DNA from: Sphingomonas sanguinis
GTDB taxonomy: Bacteria; Pseudomonadota; Alphaproteobacteria; Sphingomonadales; Sphingomonadaceae
DNA length: 63,242 nucleotides
Assembly: GCF_001476905.1 (NCBI RefSeq)
Contig: NZ_LDTE01000025.1
Location: forward strand, 1 to 63,242
Direction: 5' to 3'
Shown here: one piece after another, positions 52,915-61,916 of the stretch
Position numbering within the stretch: position 1 is the first letter of the stretch
Layout of the letters: the number at the start of each line of letters is the position of its first letter
The notes under the pieces: generated by a model
What the model saw: the letters and a program-made list of their open reading frames with translations, nothing else
Database searches by the model: none
Told to the model about the DNA's origin: nothing
Translations under genes and position numbers: made by a program

Positions 52915-55221
52915 ATGAAGATGCTGCGTTCCACCGTGGCCGCGACCGCGTTGATCGTGTCGTTGGCCGCCACGACCCAGGTTTCCGCCCAAGAGAATAC
53001 CCCGCCGCCAGCCGATCAGGCCAAGCTGAGCCAGGATAGCCAGGGTGCCCCCGGCGGTCCGACCTCCGCAGTCGCTCCCGAACCGGTAAGCGCGGGCGAC
53101 ATCATCGTCACCGCCAACAAGCGCGCCGAGAACGTCCAGCGCGTGCCGCTCGCCGTCTCGGTCGTCGCCCCCGCCCAGCTTGCCGCGGCCGGTGTGCGCA
53201 ACTTCACCGACATCGGCAAGGTCTCGTCCTCGCTGGTCGTCCGTCCGGCGGAGCAGCCGCAGAACTCCAACATCTCGCTGCGCGGCGTCGGCACCTTTGC
53301 CTTCGGTATCGGCGTGGAGTCGAGCGTCGCGGTGCTGGTCGACGAAGTGCCGCTGGCCTTCCAGGCGCGCGCCTTCACCGACCTGCCCGATGTCGAGCGG
53401 ATCGAGGTGCTGCGCGGTCCGCAAAGCACGCTGTACGGCAAGTCGGCCTCGGCGGGTCTGGTCAACCTCATCACTCGCAACCCGACCTCGGAACTGCGCG
53501 TCCGCGCCAATGCGGTGGCGACGACCGACCGTGAGCGCGGCGTGAACTTCAGTGTGTCAGGCCCGATCAACGAGCAACTCGGCTATGTCGTCTCGGCGGC
53601 ATATAACGACTGGGACGGCAATATCCGCAACCTGTTCAACGGCAAGCGGGTCAATGGCCGCGAGACGTTGAATTTGCGCGGCAAAATCCGCTGGGAACCG
53701 ACCGACACTGCCGCGCTCACCGTCTCGGGCAATTACGTCAACGGCAACACCACGGTCGGTCGTCCCTTCCTGGCCTTCGGCACCAATGCACGGCTGCGCG
53801 GGACGGCGGGGCTGACCCCTGCGGTCGTGCTCCCCGGTGTCGCGGTCAGCCCGACCAACCAGGATATCAGCAACAATTACGACTCGCGCACCCGCTATGA
53901 AGGCGGCGGCGGTTACATTCGCGGCGAGTTCGGCATCGGCAAGCTGAACCTCGTCATGATCAGCTCCTATGACCGCTTCCACCTCAACGACTATCTCGAC
54001 CATGACGATACGTCGGCGCCGGGCAATCTGGGCAACAACACCCAGGTCGGCATATTCAATTCCGAGCAGGTGACCGAGGAAGTCCGGCTCCAGTCGGACG
54101 CCGACCAGCCGTTCCGCTATACGGTCGGCCTGTACGGCGCGAATGTGAAGTTCAACCGCCCGTTCCAGCGCGGGCCGTATTTCTCGCTCGCCAACTGGTA
54201 CGCCACCTCGCAGTCGCGCCAGGTCGCGGCCTTTGCGCAAGTGGACTGGACGATCGTCCCCGACCTGACCTTCACCGGCGGCGGGCGCGTGCAGAACGAG
54301 CGGGTGTCCTACACCTTCCGCGACAATCTGGCGGGCACGTCCTTTGCGGGTCATGCCAGCGACACGGCGGGCACCTATCGCGGCACACTGCGCTATGACT
54401 TCAGCCCGACGGTCAATGCTTTCGTGACCTATGCGACCGGGTATAAGGGGCAGACCTATGACCTGACGACCGGCTTCAACCGCAACCGCGCGCTGGCTGG
54501 GCCGATCAAGCCGGAGCGGTCGCGCGACAAGGAACTGGGCATCCGCAGCCAGTTCCTCGACCGTCGCCTGACCGCGAACGTCACCTTCTTCGACACCAAC
54601 TACCGCGATCTTCAGGCCCAGACGATCGAGACGCTGGCCGACGGCACCTCCAATTACCGGCTGACGAATGTCGGCAAGCTCAACACCAAGGGTATCGAGT
54701 TCGAGGGCTCGATGCGCTTCAGCGATGAGTTCAACCTGGGCGGTGCGGTCACCTATCTGGACGCGAAGTACACCCAGTTCGGCGTGGCGCAGTGCTATCC
54801 GTTGCAGACCGCCGCGCAAGGCTGCACGGGCTCGCCCGCCAGCCAAAACCTGACCGGCACGACCGCGATCCAGGCGCCGAAGTGGAAGTTCAACGCCAAT
54901 CTGGACTATTCGCCGCACCTGACCACCAATCTGCGCGGCGTGGCGCAGGTGAACTGGCAGTATCAGAGCAGCCTCTACTTCCAGGCGCGCGATCCGCAGA
55001 CGTTCCAGCCCGCCTTCAGCATCGTCAATGTCGGCCTGGGCGTGCGGGACGAGGACCGCCGCTGGGAACTCGTCGCCTTCGTCAACAACCTGTTCGACAA
55101 GCAATATTATGGGTCGCTGGTGAACACGGCGGGCAATTTCGGCAACAATGTTGCGACCCAGGCGGTCCTGCCGCGTGACTTCCGTCGTTATGGCGGCCTG
55201 CGTCTCGGCTTCAACTTCTGA
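52915..55221 (+). CDS. TonB-dependent outer-membrane receptor 3
   Basis: A 768-residue receptor, smaller than the other two. The signal peptide ends near VSAQ; the TonB box is GDIIVTANKRAENVQ (about residue 60), the plug has NSNISLRGVGTFAFG and RIEVLRGPQSTLYGKSASAG, and the barrel ends in GLRLGFNF. The plug is of the FecA/iron-receptor-like type often called TonB-dependent siderophore receptor, but context points to a carbohydrate. Strong ribosome site (gaggagggg). The hydrolase gene starts in its stop (TGATG). Confidence 0.92.
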   Translation: MKMLRSTVAATALIVSLAATTQVSAQENTPPPADQAKLSQDSQGAPGGPTSAVAPEPVSAGDIIVTANKRAENVQRVPLAVSVVAPAQLAAAGVRNFTDIGKVSSSLVVRPAEQPQNSNISLRGVGTFAFGIGVESSVAVLVDEVPLAFQARAFTDLPDVERIEVLRGPQSTLYGKSASAGLVNLITRNPTSELRVRANAVATTDRERGVNFSVSGPINEQLGYVVSAAYNDWDGNIRNLFNGKRVNGRETLNLRGKIRWEPTDTAALTVSGNYVNGNTTVGRPFLAFGTNARLRGTAGLTPAVVLPGVAVSPTNQDISNNYDSRTRYEGGGGYIRGEFGIGKLNLVMISSYDRFHLNDYLDHDDTSAPGNLGNNTQVGIFNSEQVTEEVRLQSDADQPFRYTVGLYGANVKFNRPFQRGPYFSLANWYATSQSRQVAAFAQVDWTIVPDLTFTGGGRVQNERVSYTFRDNLAGTSFAGHASDTAGTYRGTLRYDFSPTVNAFVTYATGYKGQTYDLTTGFNRNRALAGPIKPERSRDKELGIRSQFLDRRLTANVTFFDTNYRDLQAQTIETLADGTSNYRLTNVGKLNTKGIEFEGSMRFSDEFNLGGAVTYLDAKYTQFGVAQCYPLQTAAQGCTGSPASQNLTGTTAIQAPKWKFNANLDYSPHLTTNLRGVAQVNWQYQSSLYFQARDPQTFQPAFSIVNVGLGVRDEDRRWELVAFVNNLFDKQYYGSLVNTAGNFGNNVATQAVLPRDFRRYGGLRLGFNF

Positions 55222-56537
55222 TGCGGCGCACGGTCGCGGCGGCGGGCATGGTGGCGATGGCGGCGCTGGCCGCCGCCGCGATCGCCCAGGAACAGACGCC
55301 GGTCGAAGTCCCGGCGCGGGCACCGGTCGACGCGCCCGAGCTGGCACGGCTGGGCCGCTATCCGGTCGGGGTGCAGCGGACCCGCTTCGTTCAGCCGGGG
55401 CAGGCCGATCCGCTCCAGGGCACGGATCGACCCGCCATCGTCGACCGTGAACTGCCGATCGTCATCTGGTATCCGGCAGCGTCGGCCGGGCAGAGGATTA
55501 CCTATCACACTGCGCTGTCGGGCGAGGACGGCCGCGACGTTCCGTTCGACCTGCCGGGTCTGGCGTCGGCCGACCGACCGGTCGCGGGCGGGCGTTTCCC
55601 GCTCGTCATACTGGCCCACGGCTATGGCAACACGCCCGAAGTTTTATCCTGGCTGGGCGAGAACCTGGCGAGCAAGGGCTATGTCGTCATCGCGCCAGCC
55701 TTTCGCGATCCGCCGATCAGCATCCGCACCGATGCCGCCCGCGCCGGCCCGATCGCGCGGCGTCCATTGGATATCGCGTTCGTCGCCCATGAAGCCCAGA
55801 AGCGCGCCAGTGCGCGAGATGGCATCTTCGCTTCGGCCGATCCGGCTCGCACTGCGCTGATCGGCTATTCGATGGGCGGCTATGGCGTACTGACCGTGGG
55901 CGGCGCGCCGATCAACCCGGCGATGGCGGGGCTGAGCCGGGGCGTTCTCGGCCCCTATGCGGCGGGTGGTGCGAAGGCGGGCGAACTGGCGGTGCCGGGG
56001 GTGAAGACGATCGTCGCCCTGTCGCCCGCCGCGCGCTTCGGCGAGGTGCCGATCTGGACCGGCAAGGGCGTGGGCGCGATCACGGCTCCGACGTTGATCG
56101 TCGTCGGCGATCATGATCGGGTGGTCGGACATGATGCGGTGCGCGCGCTGTTCACGACGCCTGCTCCTTCGCCCCGCTATCTGCTGACGTTTCAACAGGC
56201 GGGGCATAGCATCGCGCTGGTCGCTGCGCCTCCGGCCATGCGGCAGCGTTTCTGGAACATGGACTGGTTCGAGGATGCGGTGTGGCGCAAGGACCGGCTG
56301 CTCCCCATCCAGACGCATTTCGTCACCGCCTTTCTCGACCGTTACGTGAAAGGCGAGCTGGACAAGGACGCCTATCTGAACGGCCTGACGGTTCAGTCGG
56401 ATGCGGGGCGCTGGCCCGGCGCGCCGGTCGGGCGGGTCGCTCAGTATAGTCCCGGTCCGCCCGCCTCGACGGTGTGGAAGGGATTCCAGCCGGGCCGCGC
56501 GGTCGGCATGACATTTGAGTATCGGCCCGCTCCCTGA
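55221..56537 (+). CDS. Secreted alpha/beta hydrolase (esterase-like)
   Basis: A 438-residue alpha/beta-hydrolase with a signal peptide (AAAGMVAMAALAAAAIA). The nucleophile elbow is LIGYSMGGYGV (about residue 215), VVGDHDRVV gives the acid and QQAGHSIAL the His. FPLVILAHGYGNTPEVLSWL supplies the oxyanion region. The overall layout resembles bacterial platelet-activating-factor acetylhydrolase or dienelactone-hydrolase-like proteins. Between TonB receptor 3 and a GH2 enzyme, a deacetylase or glucuronoyl-esterase-type role on xylan side groups is tempting but unproven. Confidence 0.82.
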   Translation: MRRTVAAAGMVAMAALAAAAIAQEQTPVEVPARAPVDAPELARLGRYPVGVQRTRFVQPGQADPLQGTDRPAIVDRELPIVIWYPAASAGQRITYHTALSGEDGRDVPFDLPGLASADRPVAGGRFPLVILAHGYGNTPEVLSWLGENLASKGYVVIAPAFRDPPISIRTDAARAGPIARRPLDIAFVAHEAQKRASARDGIFASADPARTALIGYSMGGYGVLTVGGAPINPAMAGLSRGVLGPYAAGGAKAGELAVPGVKTIVALSPAARFGEVPIWTGKGVGAITAPTLIVVGDHDRVVGHDAVRALFTTPAPSPRYLLTFQQAGHSIALVAAPPAMRQRFWNMDWFEDAVWRKDRLLPIQTHFVTAFLDRYVKGELDKDAYLNGLTVQSDAGRWPGAPVGRVAQYSPGPPASTVWKGFQPGRAVGMTFEYRPAP

Positions 56538-56602
56538 GCACCGCTCTGGCGCGGGCGGGCATATCGACTAAGGTCGGCGACAACAGGGAGAGGAACGGGA
56601 TC

Positions 56603-58483
56603 ATGGCAAGGGATTGGACCCGCATCTTGGCCGGAATGCTGGCGCTGTACGGCGGACCGCTGGCCGCACAGGCCGTCACCCCCGGCGCGCCGCCGTCGCC
56701 CGGCCCGGTGCTGGCCTCGGCGGATATGCGCGACGGCACCGACCTGTCGGGACCCTGGCATTATTCGATCGATCCGTTCCGCTCCGGCATATCGGGCTTT
56801 CATGGCGGCATGCCCGATGCGGGGCAGCAGCGCTGGCGCGATGTCGATATCCGCGCAGCGATGGCGAAGGACAGTCGTGTCCTTTACGAATTCGACCTGG
56901 CCCATTCGCCACTGACCTCGCTGCCGTCTTCCTGGCTGACCCAGGCCCCCGAGCTACGTCACTATGACGGGTTGATGTGGTATCAGCGGACCTTCGCGGC
57001 ACCCCCGGTACGAAAGGGCCGCTATTTCCTGCGCTTCGGCGCGGCCAATTACGCCACCATCGTCTATCTGAACGGCAAGCAGGTCGGGCGGCACGAGGGG
57101 GGCTTCACGCCCTTCGCCTTCGACGTGACCCGGCTGCTGCGCGACGGACAGAACCAGATCACCGTCGGCGTCGACAGCCAGGCGACCGAGGCGACCGTGC
57201 CGCCCCCCGTCACCGACTGGGAGAATTATGGCGGCATCACCCGGCCGGTGCGGCTGATTGCGACGCCCGATACCTATGTCGACGATGCCTGGGTCCGGTT
57301 GACCCGTGACGGCAAGATGGCGGTCGACGTCCATCTCGACGGGCCGGAGGCGACGAACCGCGCCGTGCGCCTGCGCATTGCGGAGTTAGGGCTGGACCAG
57401 GCAGGGACCACCGACGCGAACGGGAATTGGCGCGCGACCATGGCGGCACCGCGCGCGCTGATCCGCTGGTCGCCGGACCGACCCAAGCTCTATGACGTCG
57501 CGATTGCGTCCGGCGAGGACCAGTGGCGCGACCGGATCGGCTTTCGCACGATCGAGCGGCGCGGCGCGGACATCCTGTTGAACGGCAAGCCCATCTTCCT
57601 ACGCGGCATTTCGATGCACGAGGAGGAACTGGGTGTCGACCCGACCCGTGCAATGACACCGGCTGCCTCGCGCGCGCTGCTGAGCGAGATCAAGGACGGG
57701 CTGCACGGCAATTTCGTGCGCCTGGCGCACTATCCGCATTCCGACGTGACGGTGCGGCTGGCCGACGAACTCGGCCTGATCGTGTGGAGCGAAGTGCCGG
57801 TCTATTGGCGCGTCGCCTGGTCCAACCCCGACACGCTGAACCGCGCCCGCACCATGCTGGCCGAGAATATTCTGCGCGACCGCAACCGGGCCTCGATCGC
57901 GATCTGGAGCGTCGCCAACGAGACGCCGGTGACCGATGCCCGCAACATCTTCCTGCGGACGCTGGTCGGCGATGTCCGGCGACTGGACGATACGCGCCTG
58001 GTCAGTGCCGCGCTGCTGGTCGAGCGGGACGAGAGCGCCGATCACCCTGTGATGACGCTGGCCGATCCGCTGGCCGGGGTGCTCGATGTCATGGCGATCA
58101 ACACCTATAACGGCTGGTACTCGCAGGATCGCCTGGCCGATCTGGCGCGTAGCGAATGGCGGGTCCCCGCCGACAAGCCGCTGATCTTCTCGGAATTCGG
58201 CGCCGATGCCCGGGCGGGCTTCCACGATCCCGCCAACAAGCAGAAATTCTCCGAGGAGTATCAGGCCGATTATTACCGCGCGACGCTGAACATGGCGGAT
58301 AGCGTGCCGACCCTGCGCGGCATGTCGCCGTGGATCTTGAAGGATTTCCGCTCACCCCGCCGCCAGAACCCCGATTTCCAACAGGGGTGGAACCGCAAGG
58401 GCCTGATCTCCGAAACCGGCCAGCGCAAGGAGGCGTTCGGCGTGCTCAGCGATTACTACGGTACGAAGGTGGGTCAGCGATAG
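56603..58483 (+). CDS. GH2 beta-glucuronidase-like hydrolase, secreted
   Basis: A 626-residue GH2 enzyme. The signal peptide ends near GGPLAAQA. A jelly-roll domain (RYFLRFGAANYATIVYLNGK, about 145), an Ig-like domain and a TIM barrel follow in normal order. FLRGISMHEEELG and IAIWSVANETPVTDAR carry the conserved His and acid Glu (about residue 440); LIFSEFGADARAGFHD holds the nucleophile Glu (about 532). The NE and SEFG motifs and the length suit the UidA group, but galactosidase activity is not excluded. It begins 65 bases after the hydrolase gene, probably in its operon. Confidence 0.87.
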   Translation: MARDWTRILAGMLALYGGPLAAQAVTPGAPPSPGPVLASADMRDGTDLSGPWHYSIDPFRSGISGFHGGMPDAGQQRWRDVDIRAAMAKDSRVLYEFDLAHSPLTSLPSSWLTQAPELRHYDGLMWYQRTFAAPPVRKGRYFLRFGAANYATIVYLNGKQVGRHEGGFTPFAFDVTRLLRDGQNQITVGVDSQATEATVPPPVTDWENYGGITRPVRLIATPDTYVDDAWVRLTRDGKMAVDVHLDGPEATNRAVRLRIAELGLDQAGTTDANGNWRATMAAPRALIRWSPDRPKLYDVAIASGEDQWRDRIGFRTIERRGADILLNGKPIFLRGISMHEEELGVDPTRAMTPAASRALLSEIKDGLHGNFVRLAHYPHSDVTVRLADELGLIVWSEVPVYWRVAWSNPDTLNRARTMLAENILRDRNRASIAIWSVANETPVTDARNIFLRTLVGDVRRLDDTRLVSAALLVERDESADHPVMTLADPLAGVLDVMAINTYNGWYSQDRLADLARSEWRVPADKPLIFSEFGADARAGFHDPANKQKFSEEYQADYYRATLNMADSVPTLRGMSPWILKDFRSPRRQNPDFQQGWNRKGLISETGQRKEAFGVLSDYYGTKVGQR

Positions 58484-58536
58484 ACCGGATTTCAAACGCT
58501 TGAGCCCGAAAGCGGGGTGAGGGCGTTAAGACCGCC

Positions 58537-59028
58537 ATGACCCAGGACGACGAAAAATGGATGCGCATGGCGATCGAGGTGGCACGGTCGAAGGGGGCCG
58601 ATCCCTCGACCTCGCCGCTGGGCTCGGTGATCGTGCTGGACGGCCGGGTCCTTGCCGCCGAGCGTAACCAGACCGAGGAGCTTCCCGACGCTACCGCCCA
58701 TGCAGAGATGATGGCGATCCGCCGCGCCTGCGAAGGGGAGGGCGAACTCGAACTGCGCGGGGCCACGCTTTACTCGACGTTGCAGCCCTGTGGCATGTGC
58801 ACCATGGCGTCGATCTGGTCCAAGGTCGGGCGGGTCGTATACGGCGCGGGCCGCGACGACGTCCACTCCATGTATTTCGAGGCTCGACATGTCGACACGC
58901 TAGGCTTCATCGCCGACGCCTATCGCGACGATATCGTGATCGAAGGCGGCTGCCTGCGCAAGGAATGCGCAGCGCTCTATTATCCGCCCGATGCCGACCT
59001 GCCCGAGGACGAACAGGCCAACCTGTAA
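58537..59028 (+). CDS. Nucleoside/cytidine deaminase-family protein
   Basis: A 163-residue zinc deaminase. The zinc site is HAEMMAIRRAC (about residue 54) and LQPCGMCTMAS (about 86), the pattern of cytosine, guanine and tRNA-adenosine deaminases. The C-terminus (GGCLRKECAALYYP) is of the guanine/nucleoside deaminase kind rather than TadA, which usually has a different tail. The reaction is not certain. It starts 54 bases after the GH2 gene but seems unrelated to sugar use, so it probably marks the end of the locus. Confidence 0.85.
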   Translation: MTQDDEKWMRMAIEVARSKGADPSTSPLGSVIVLDGRVLAAERNQTEELPDATAHAEMMAIRRACEGEGELELRGATLYSTLQPCGMCTMASIWSKVGRVVYGAGRDDVHSMYFEARHVDTLGFIADAYRDDIVIEGGCLRKECAALYYPPDADLPEDEQANL

Positions 59029-59047
59029 CCTTCGCCCGAAATAGGCC

Positions 59048-59076
59048 TTGCACCGTCCCCCCCGCTTCCCCTAAGG
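59048..59076 (+). promoter_or_regulatory. Putative tRNA-Pro(TGG) promoter
   Basis: TTGCAC (59048-59053), 17 bases, CTAAGG (59071-59076), 13 bases before the tRNA. Same layout as the tRNA-Arg promoter at 7289. Confidence 0.45.
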
Positions 59077-59088
59077 GCAACCCCCTGT

Positions 59089-59166
<78 letters not shown>

Positions 59167-59217
59167 CCGCACCTAAGTCATTGATTTTACGTCGCCTAAG
59201 TGGCGATCGGGAATAGT

Positions 59218-59249
59218 TGTACCCACGGCTGTACCCATCGCTGTACCCA
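59218..59249 (+). repeat. Three TGTACCCA repeats at 12-base spacing before the integrase
   Basis: TGTACCCA occurs at 59218-59225, 59230-59237 and 59242-59249, with four variable bases between copies. The spacing is close to one helical turn, as for arm-type integrase or excisionase binding sites. They end 14 bases before the integrase start. Confidence 0.75.
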
Positions 59250-59263
59250 TTGGGGGTGACGGA

Positions 59264-61252
59264 ATGGGATTACGGAACCTGCAGCTGCGCGGCGGCAGCT
59301 ATCATTGGCGGCGCAAGATCACGGTGGCGGGCACCCACGTGCCCCTGTGCTTTTCCCTTCGAACGGGAAATTATAAACATGCACGGTGTATGGCCGATCG
59401 CCTGAACGTGGCGGTCGAGGGGGTACGCATGGCCTATGGCCAATCGACGGGGATGAGGCCGGATCAACTGAAGAAGGTGTTCAGCGATGCGCTCCGCTGG
59501 CAGTTGCAGCGCATCCTGGAAGATCAGGCAGGCACCACCGCGCCGTCCGACCATCACGCGTCGATCAACAGCCTCTATGCCGAGGCCTGGGGATTTCTGG
59601 GCCGCCAAGGGGTCGGCGCGCAATGGACCTTGGACGAGCATGACCGCCTGATCGCGGCAGGCTGGTCGCCGGCGCACGCGAAGCAGGTCGCCGATCTGGT
59701 GTTCGAATTCCAGAACAACGACCCCGTCTCCAAGGCCCAGATCGACAGCTACACCACCGTGTTCGGCATCATGCCGACGCAGGACAATGTCGCCCGTATG
59801 GGCAAGACGATCTGCGCCGCGCGGGCAGCCGCCTGCCGAGAAGCGACGGCGCTGCTGCCCGACATCGAAGACGAGACGGCCGCATGGGTAGACGACGCGT
59901 TGGCGGACGACGCGCCGTTCGCCTTCGAGCAGATCGCGCCACAAGACACGCGCCCTGCGCCTACAGAACCACTCTCGGATGACATCGTCACGCCGGCGCC
60001 GCCCTCGGCACCGTCGTCAAAGCCCGAGCGACCTAAACAACGCATCGTCGATGCGGCTGAGGACTGCATCGTCGCGTACAGCAAGGAGGGCGGCTGGGAC
60101 ACGGATTCGATCAAGCAGGTGCGGACCGCCATCCGCCTGTTCGATCACGCTTGCGGCGGCGACGCTTTCATCGAGGATCTGGACCAATCCCATGTTCGCG
60201 CCTTCACGACCCTGTGCCGAGCATTGCCGAACCGCTGGGGCCGTACCCGCGAGGAACAGGCGGGTGGCATCGCCGCCAGCCTGGAGCGGGCGAAGGGCAT
60301 GGACCCCGCCCAGATCGGCATCAGTCAGGTCACCATCAACAAGCATCTGACATGGGTGGCTGCCGTCCTGGCCCATGCGGCGGGCGAAGAGGATGACCCC
60401 AAGGCGCATCGACCGGCCAAGCCGCTGTCCTTCAAGGTTGCGCGGGCCGGCCTTGGCAAATCCGATCGCAAGCAGCGCAAGCGAGACCGGGACAAGCGCG
60501 CCAATTGGACCAAGCAGGAAGTCGCCACGCTTTTGTCTGCGCCGATCTGGACCGGGTGCGCCGGTATCGGTGGGCGTTTCAAACCCGGAACCGAAATCTT
60601 CCATGACGCCTGGTACTGGCTGCCGTTGATGCTCCCACTTTATGGCGGTCGCAGTTCAGAGCTTGCCGGACTGGGCTTGGCCGAGGTCTTCGAACAAGAC
60701 CCTATCCCCTATTTTCTGATCCAATATACCGAGGATCGCTCGCTCAAGAACATCCAGTCGATTCGACGGCTGCCGATCCATCCCGAACTGATCCGCTTGG
60801 GCTTTATCGACTATGTGAAGGCGATGCGCGCCGCAGGATCGACCATGCTGTTTCCTGAGATGCAGTCGCCGAACTCCACGACATTCGCCGGGACGTTCTA
60901 CAAGTCCGTGTTCAGGCCGTTGCGGGACTGGGCTTTCCCCGAAGGCACGTCATGGCGGCATCGCGTCGGCGGGGCATGGAAGGACAAGGACGTCCACAGC
61001 TTCCGCGGCTTGGCAACGACGACCATGAAAGGGCGTGTTCCCAGCGAAGTGCGGTGCGACATCTTCGGCCACGAGGGCGAGACGGAGACCGCAAGGACCT
61101 ATGACGAGGAAGCCGAGCTTTCCCTCAAGCTTGATGCCCTGAAGTTGCTGACGCCGCTGACCGCGCACATCCCTGCGACGCTCCCCATTCGGCTAAGGCC
61201 GCCCGAGCGCCGGCAGCATCGTACGCGAACCGCGAAGGTGCGGTTAAAGTGA
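59264..61252 (+). CDS. Tyrosine site-specific integrase
   Basis: A 662-residue recombinase. The N-terminus (LQLRGGSYHWRRKI, about residues 7-20) resembles the DUF6538 domain of such integrases; residues 245-350 form a core-binding domain. The catalytic residues are visible: Arg in LYGGRSSELAG (about 465), Lys in DRSLKNIQS, His-x-x-Arg in VHSFRGLATT (about 585), GHEGETETARTYDEE with the second His and the nucleophile Tyr. ATG 59264 with gggggtgacgga upstream. It lies directly downstream of tRNA-Pro(TGG) and marks a genomic island running right. Confidence 0.92.
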   Translation: MGLRNLQLRGGSYHWRRKITVAGTHVPLCFSLRTGNYKHARCMADRLNVAVEGVRMAYGQSTGMRPDQLKKVFSDALRWQLQRILEDQAGTTAPSDHHASINSLYAEAWGFLGRQGVGAQWTLDEHDRLIAAGWSPAHAKQVADLVFEFQNNDPVSKAQIDSYTTVFGIMPTQDNVARMGKTICAARAAACREATALLPDIEDETAAWVDDALADDAPFAFEQIAPQDTRPAPTEPLSDDIVTPAPPSAPSSKPERPKQRIVDAAEDCIVAYSKEGGWDTDSIKQVRTAIRLFDHACGGDAFIEDLDQSHVRAFTTLCRALPNRWGRTREEQAGGIAASLERAKGMDPAQIGISQVTINKHLTWVAAVLAHAAGEEDDPKAHRPAKPLSFKVARAGLGKSDRKQRKRDRDKRANWTKQEVATLLSAPIWTGCAGIGGRFKPGTEIFHDAWYWLPLMLPLYGGRSSELAGLGLAEVFEQDPIPYFLIQYTEDRSLKNIQSIRRLPIHPELIRLGFIDYVKAMRAAGSTMLFPEMQSPNSTTFAGTFYKSVFRPLRDWAFPEGTSWRHRVGGAWKDKDVHSFRGLATTTMKGRVPSEVRCDIFGHEGETETARTYDEEAELSLKLDALKLLTPLTAHIPATLPIRLRPPERRQHRTRTAKVRLK

Positions 61253-61368
61253 GTGTCGGCATATCGGAGGAGCTGCCATATTCGGGCAAGACCGCTATTA
61301 TTATTTTCGAGCGGGTGTCCGAATTGGCTGGCTCGTCCATATAGGGTGATAGACCTCGACGCGATCCG

Positions 61369-61857
61369 TCAGGCGGCCTTTGCCCAGAGCGTGCACTGCG
61401 CGTCGTCATACTGGACGCCCGGCCGCATGACCTGCCGGGTCAGCCACGTGCTGGCGCGTTCGATGCCCTCACTCAGATCGGCGGCGGGCTTGCCGTCGAT
61501 GTGCACGATCTCACGAGGAGCGAGCCGGAAATGCCCGCGCACATGGTCCTGCGGCAGGATCAGCCCACGGTTGCCCGCCTTCGACACCCACAGGCGGCAG
61601 CCGCTCTGGATATGGCAGCGGCCATCGCGCGGCAGGAACATCGTGATCCCGGTCAGCGCCGGGTTTGATCCGGTGCGATATTCGAGGTGCAGGACGTCGG
61701 CGTCGGTCTCGACCGCGTGACGACCCATCTTGATCTGGTCCTCGATCTCGAGCGGATCGCCGCCGGTGATGGCAACACCGGGCTTGAGCTTGCGGGCACC
61801 GAGCAGCAGCTTAACGACGGCGCGGGTGACGGCGGCTTCGAAGGTCGGGGTGTTCAT
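61369..61857 (-). CDS. Island protein of unknown function
   Basis: I do not recognise this 162-residue protein. ATG 61857 has AAGGAGATATC upstream, an excellent ribosome site; the longer open frame has none. No signal peptide or membrane segment. It is a mixed alpha/beta sequence with LHLEYRTGSNPALTG and CHIQSGCRLWVSKAG in the middle. It is last in a row of three minus-strand genes, 59 bases after its upstream neighbour, and convergent with the integrase. Confidence 0.65.
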   Translation of the reverse strand: MNTPTFEAAVTRAVVKLLLGARKLKPGVAITGGDPLEIEDQIKMGRHAVETDADVLHLEYRTGSNPALTGITMFLPRDGRCHIQSGCRLWVSKAGNRGLILPQDHVRGHFRLAPREIVHIDGKPAADLSEGIERASTWLTRQVMRPGVQYDDAQCTLWAKAA

Positions 61858-61916
61858 CTCGATATCTCCTTGTTTCATCCCCCATTTCCGGGGGCACATT
61901 CTCGTGTTCGCTGATC

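Noticed and set aside
52915..55221. TonB receptor 3 as a siderophore receptor.
   Set aside because: The plug resembles iron-type receptors, but the gene is in an operon with a hydrolase and a GH2 enzyme and has an operator shared with sugar genes, so a carbohydrate is more likely. Not proven.
59217..59405. A 62-residue open frame upstream of and overlapping the integrase start.
   Set aside because: Its start is made of the TGTACCCA repeats (MYPRLYPSLYP), and it has no ribosome site; it is a by-product of the repeats.
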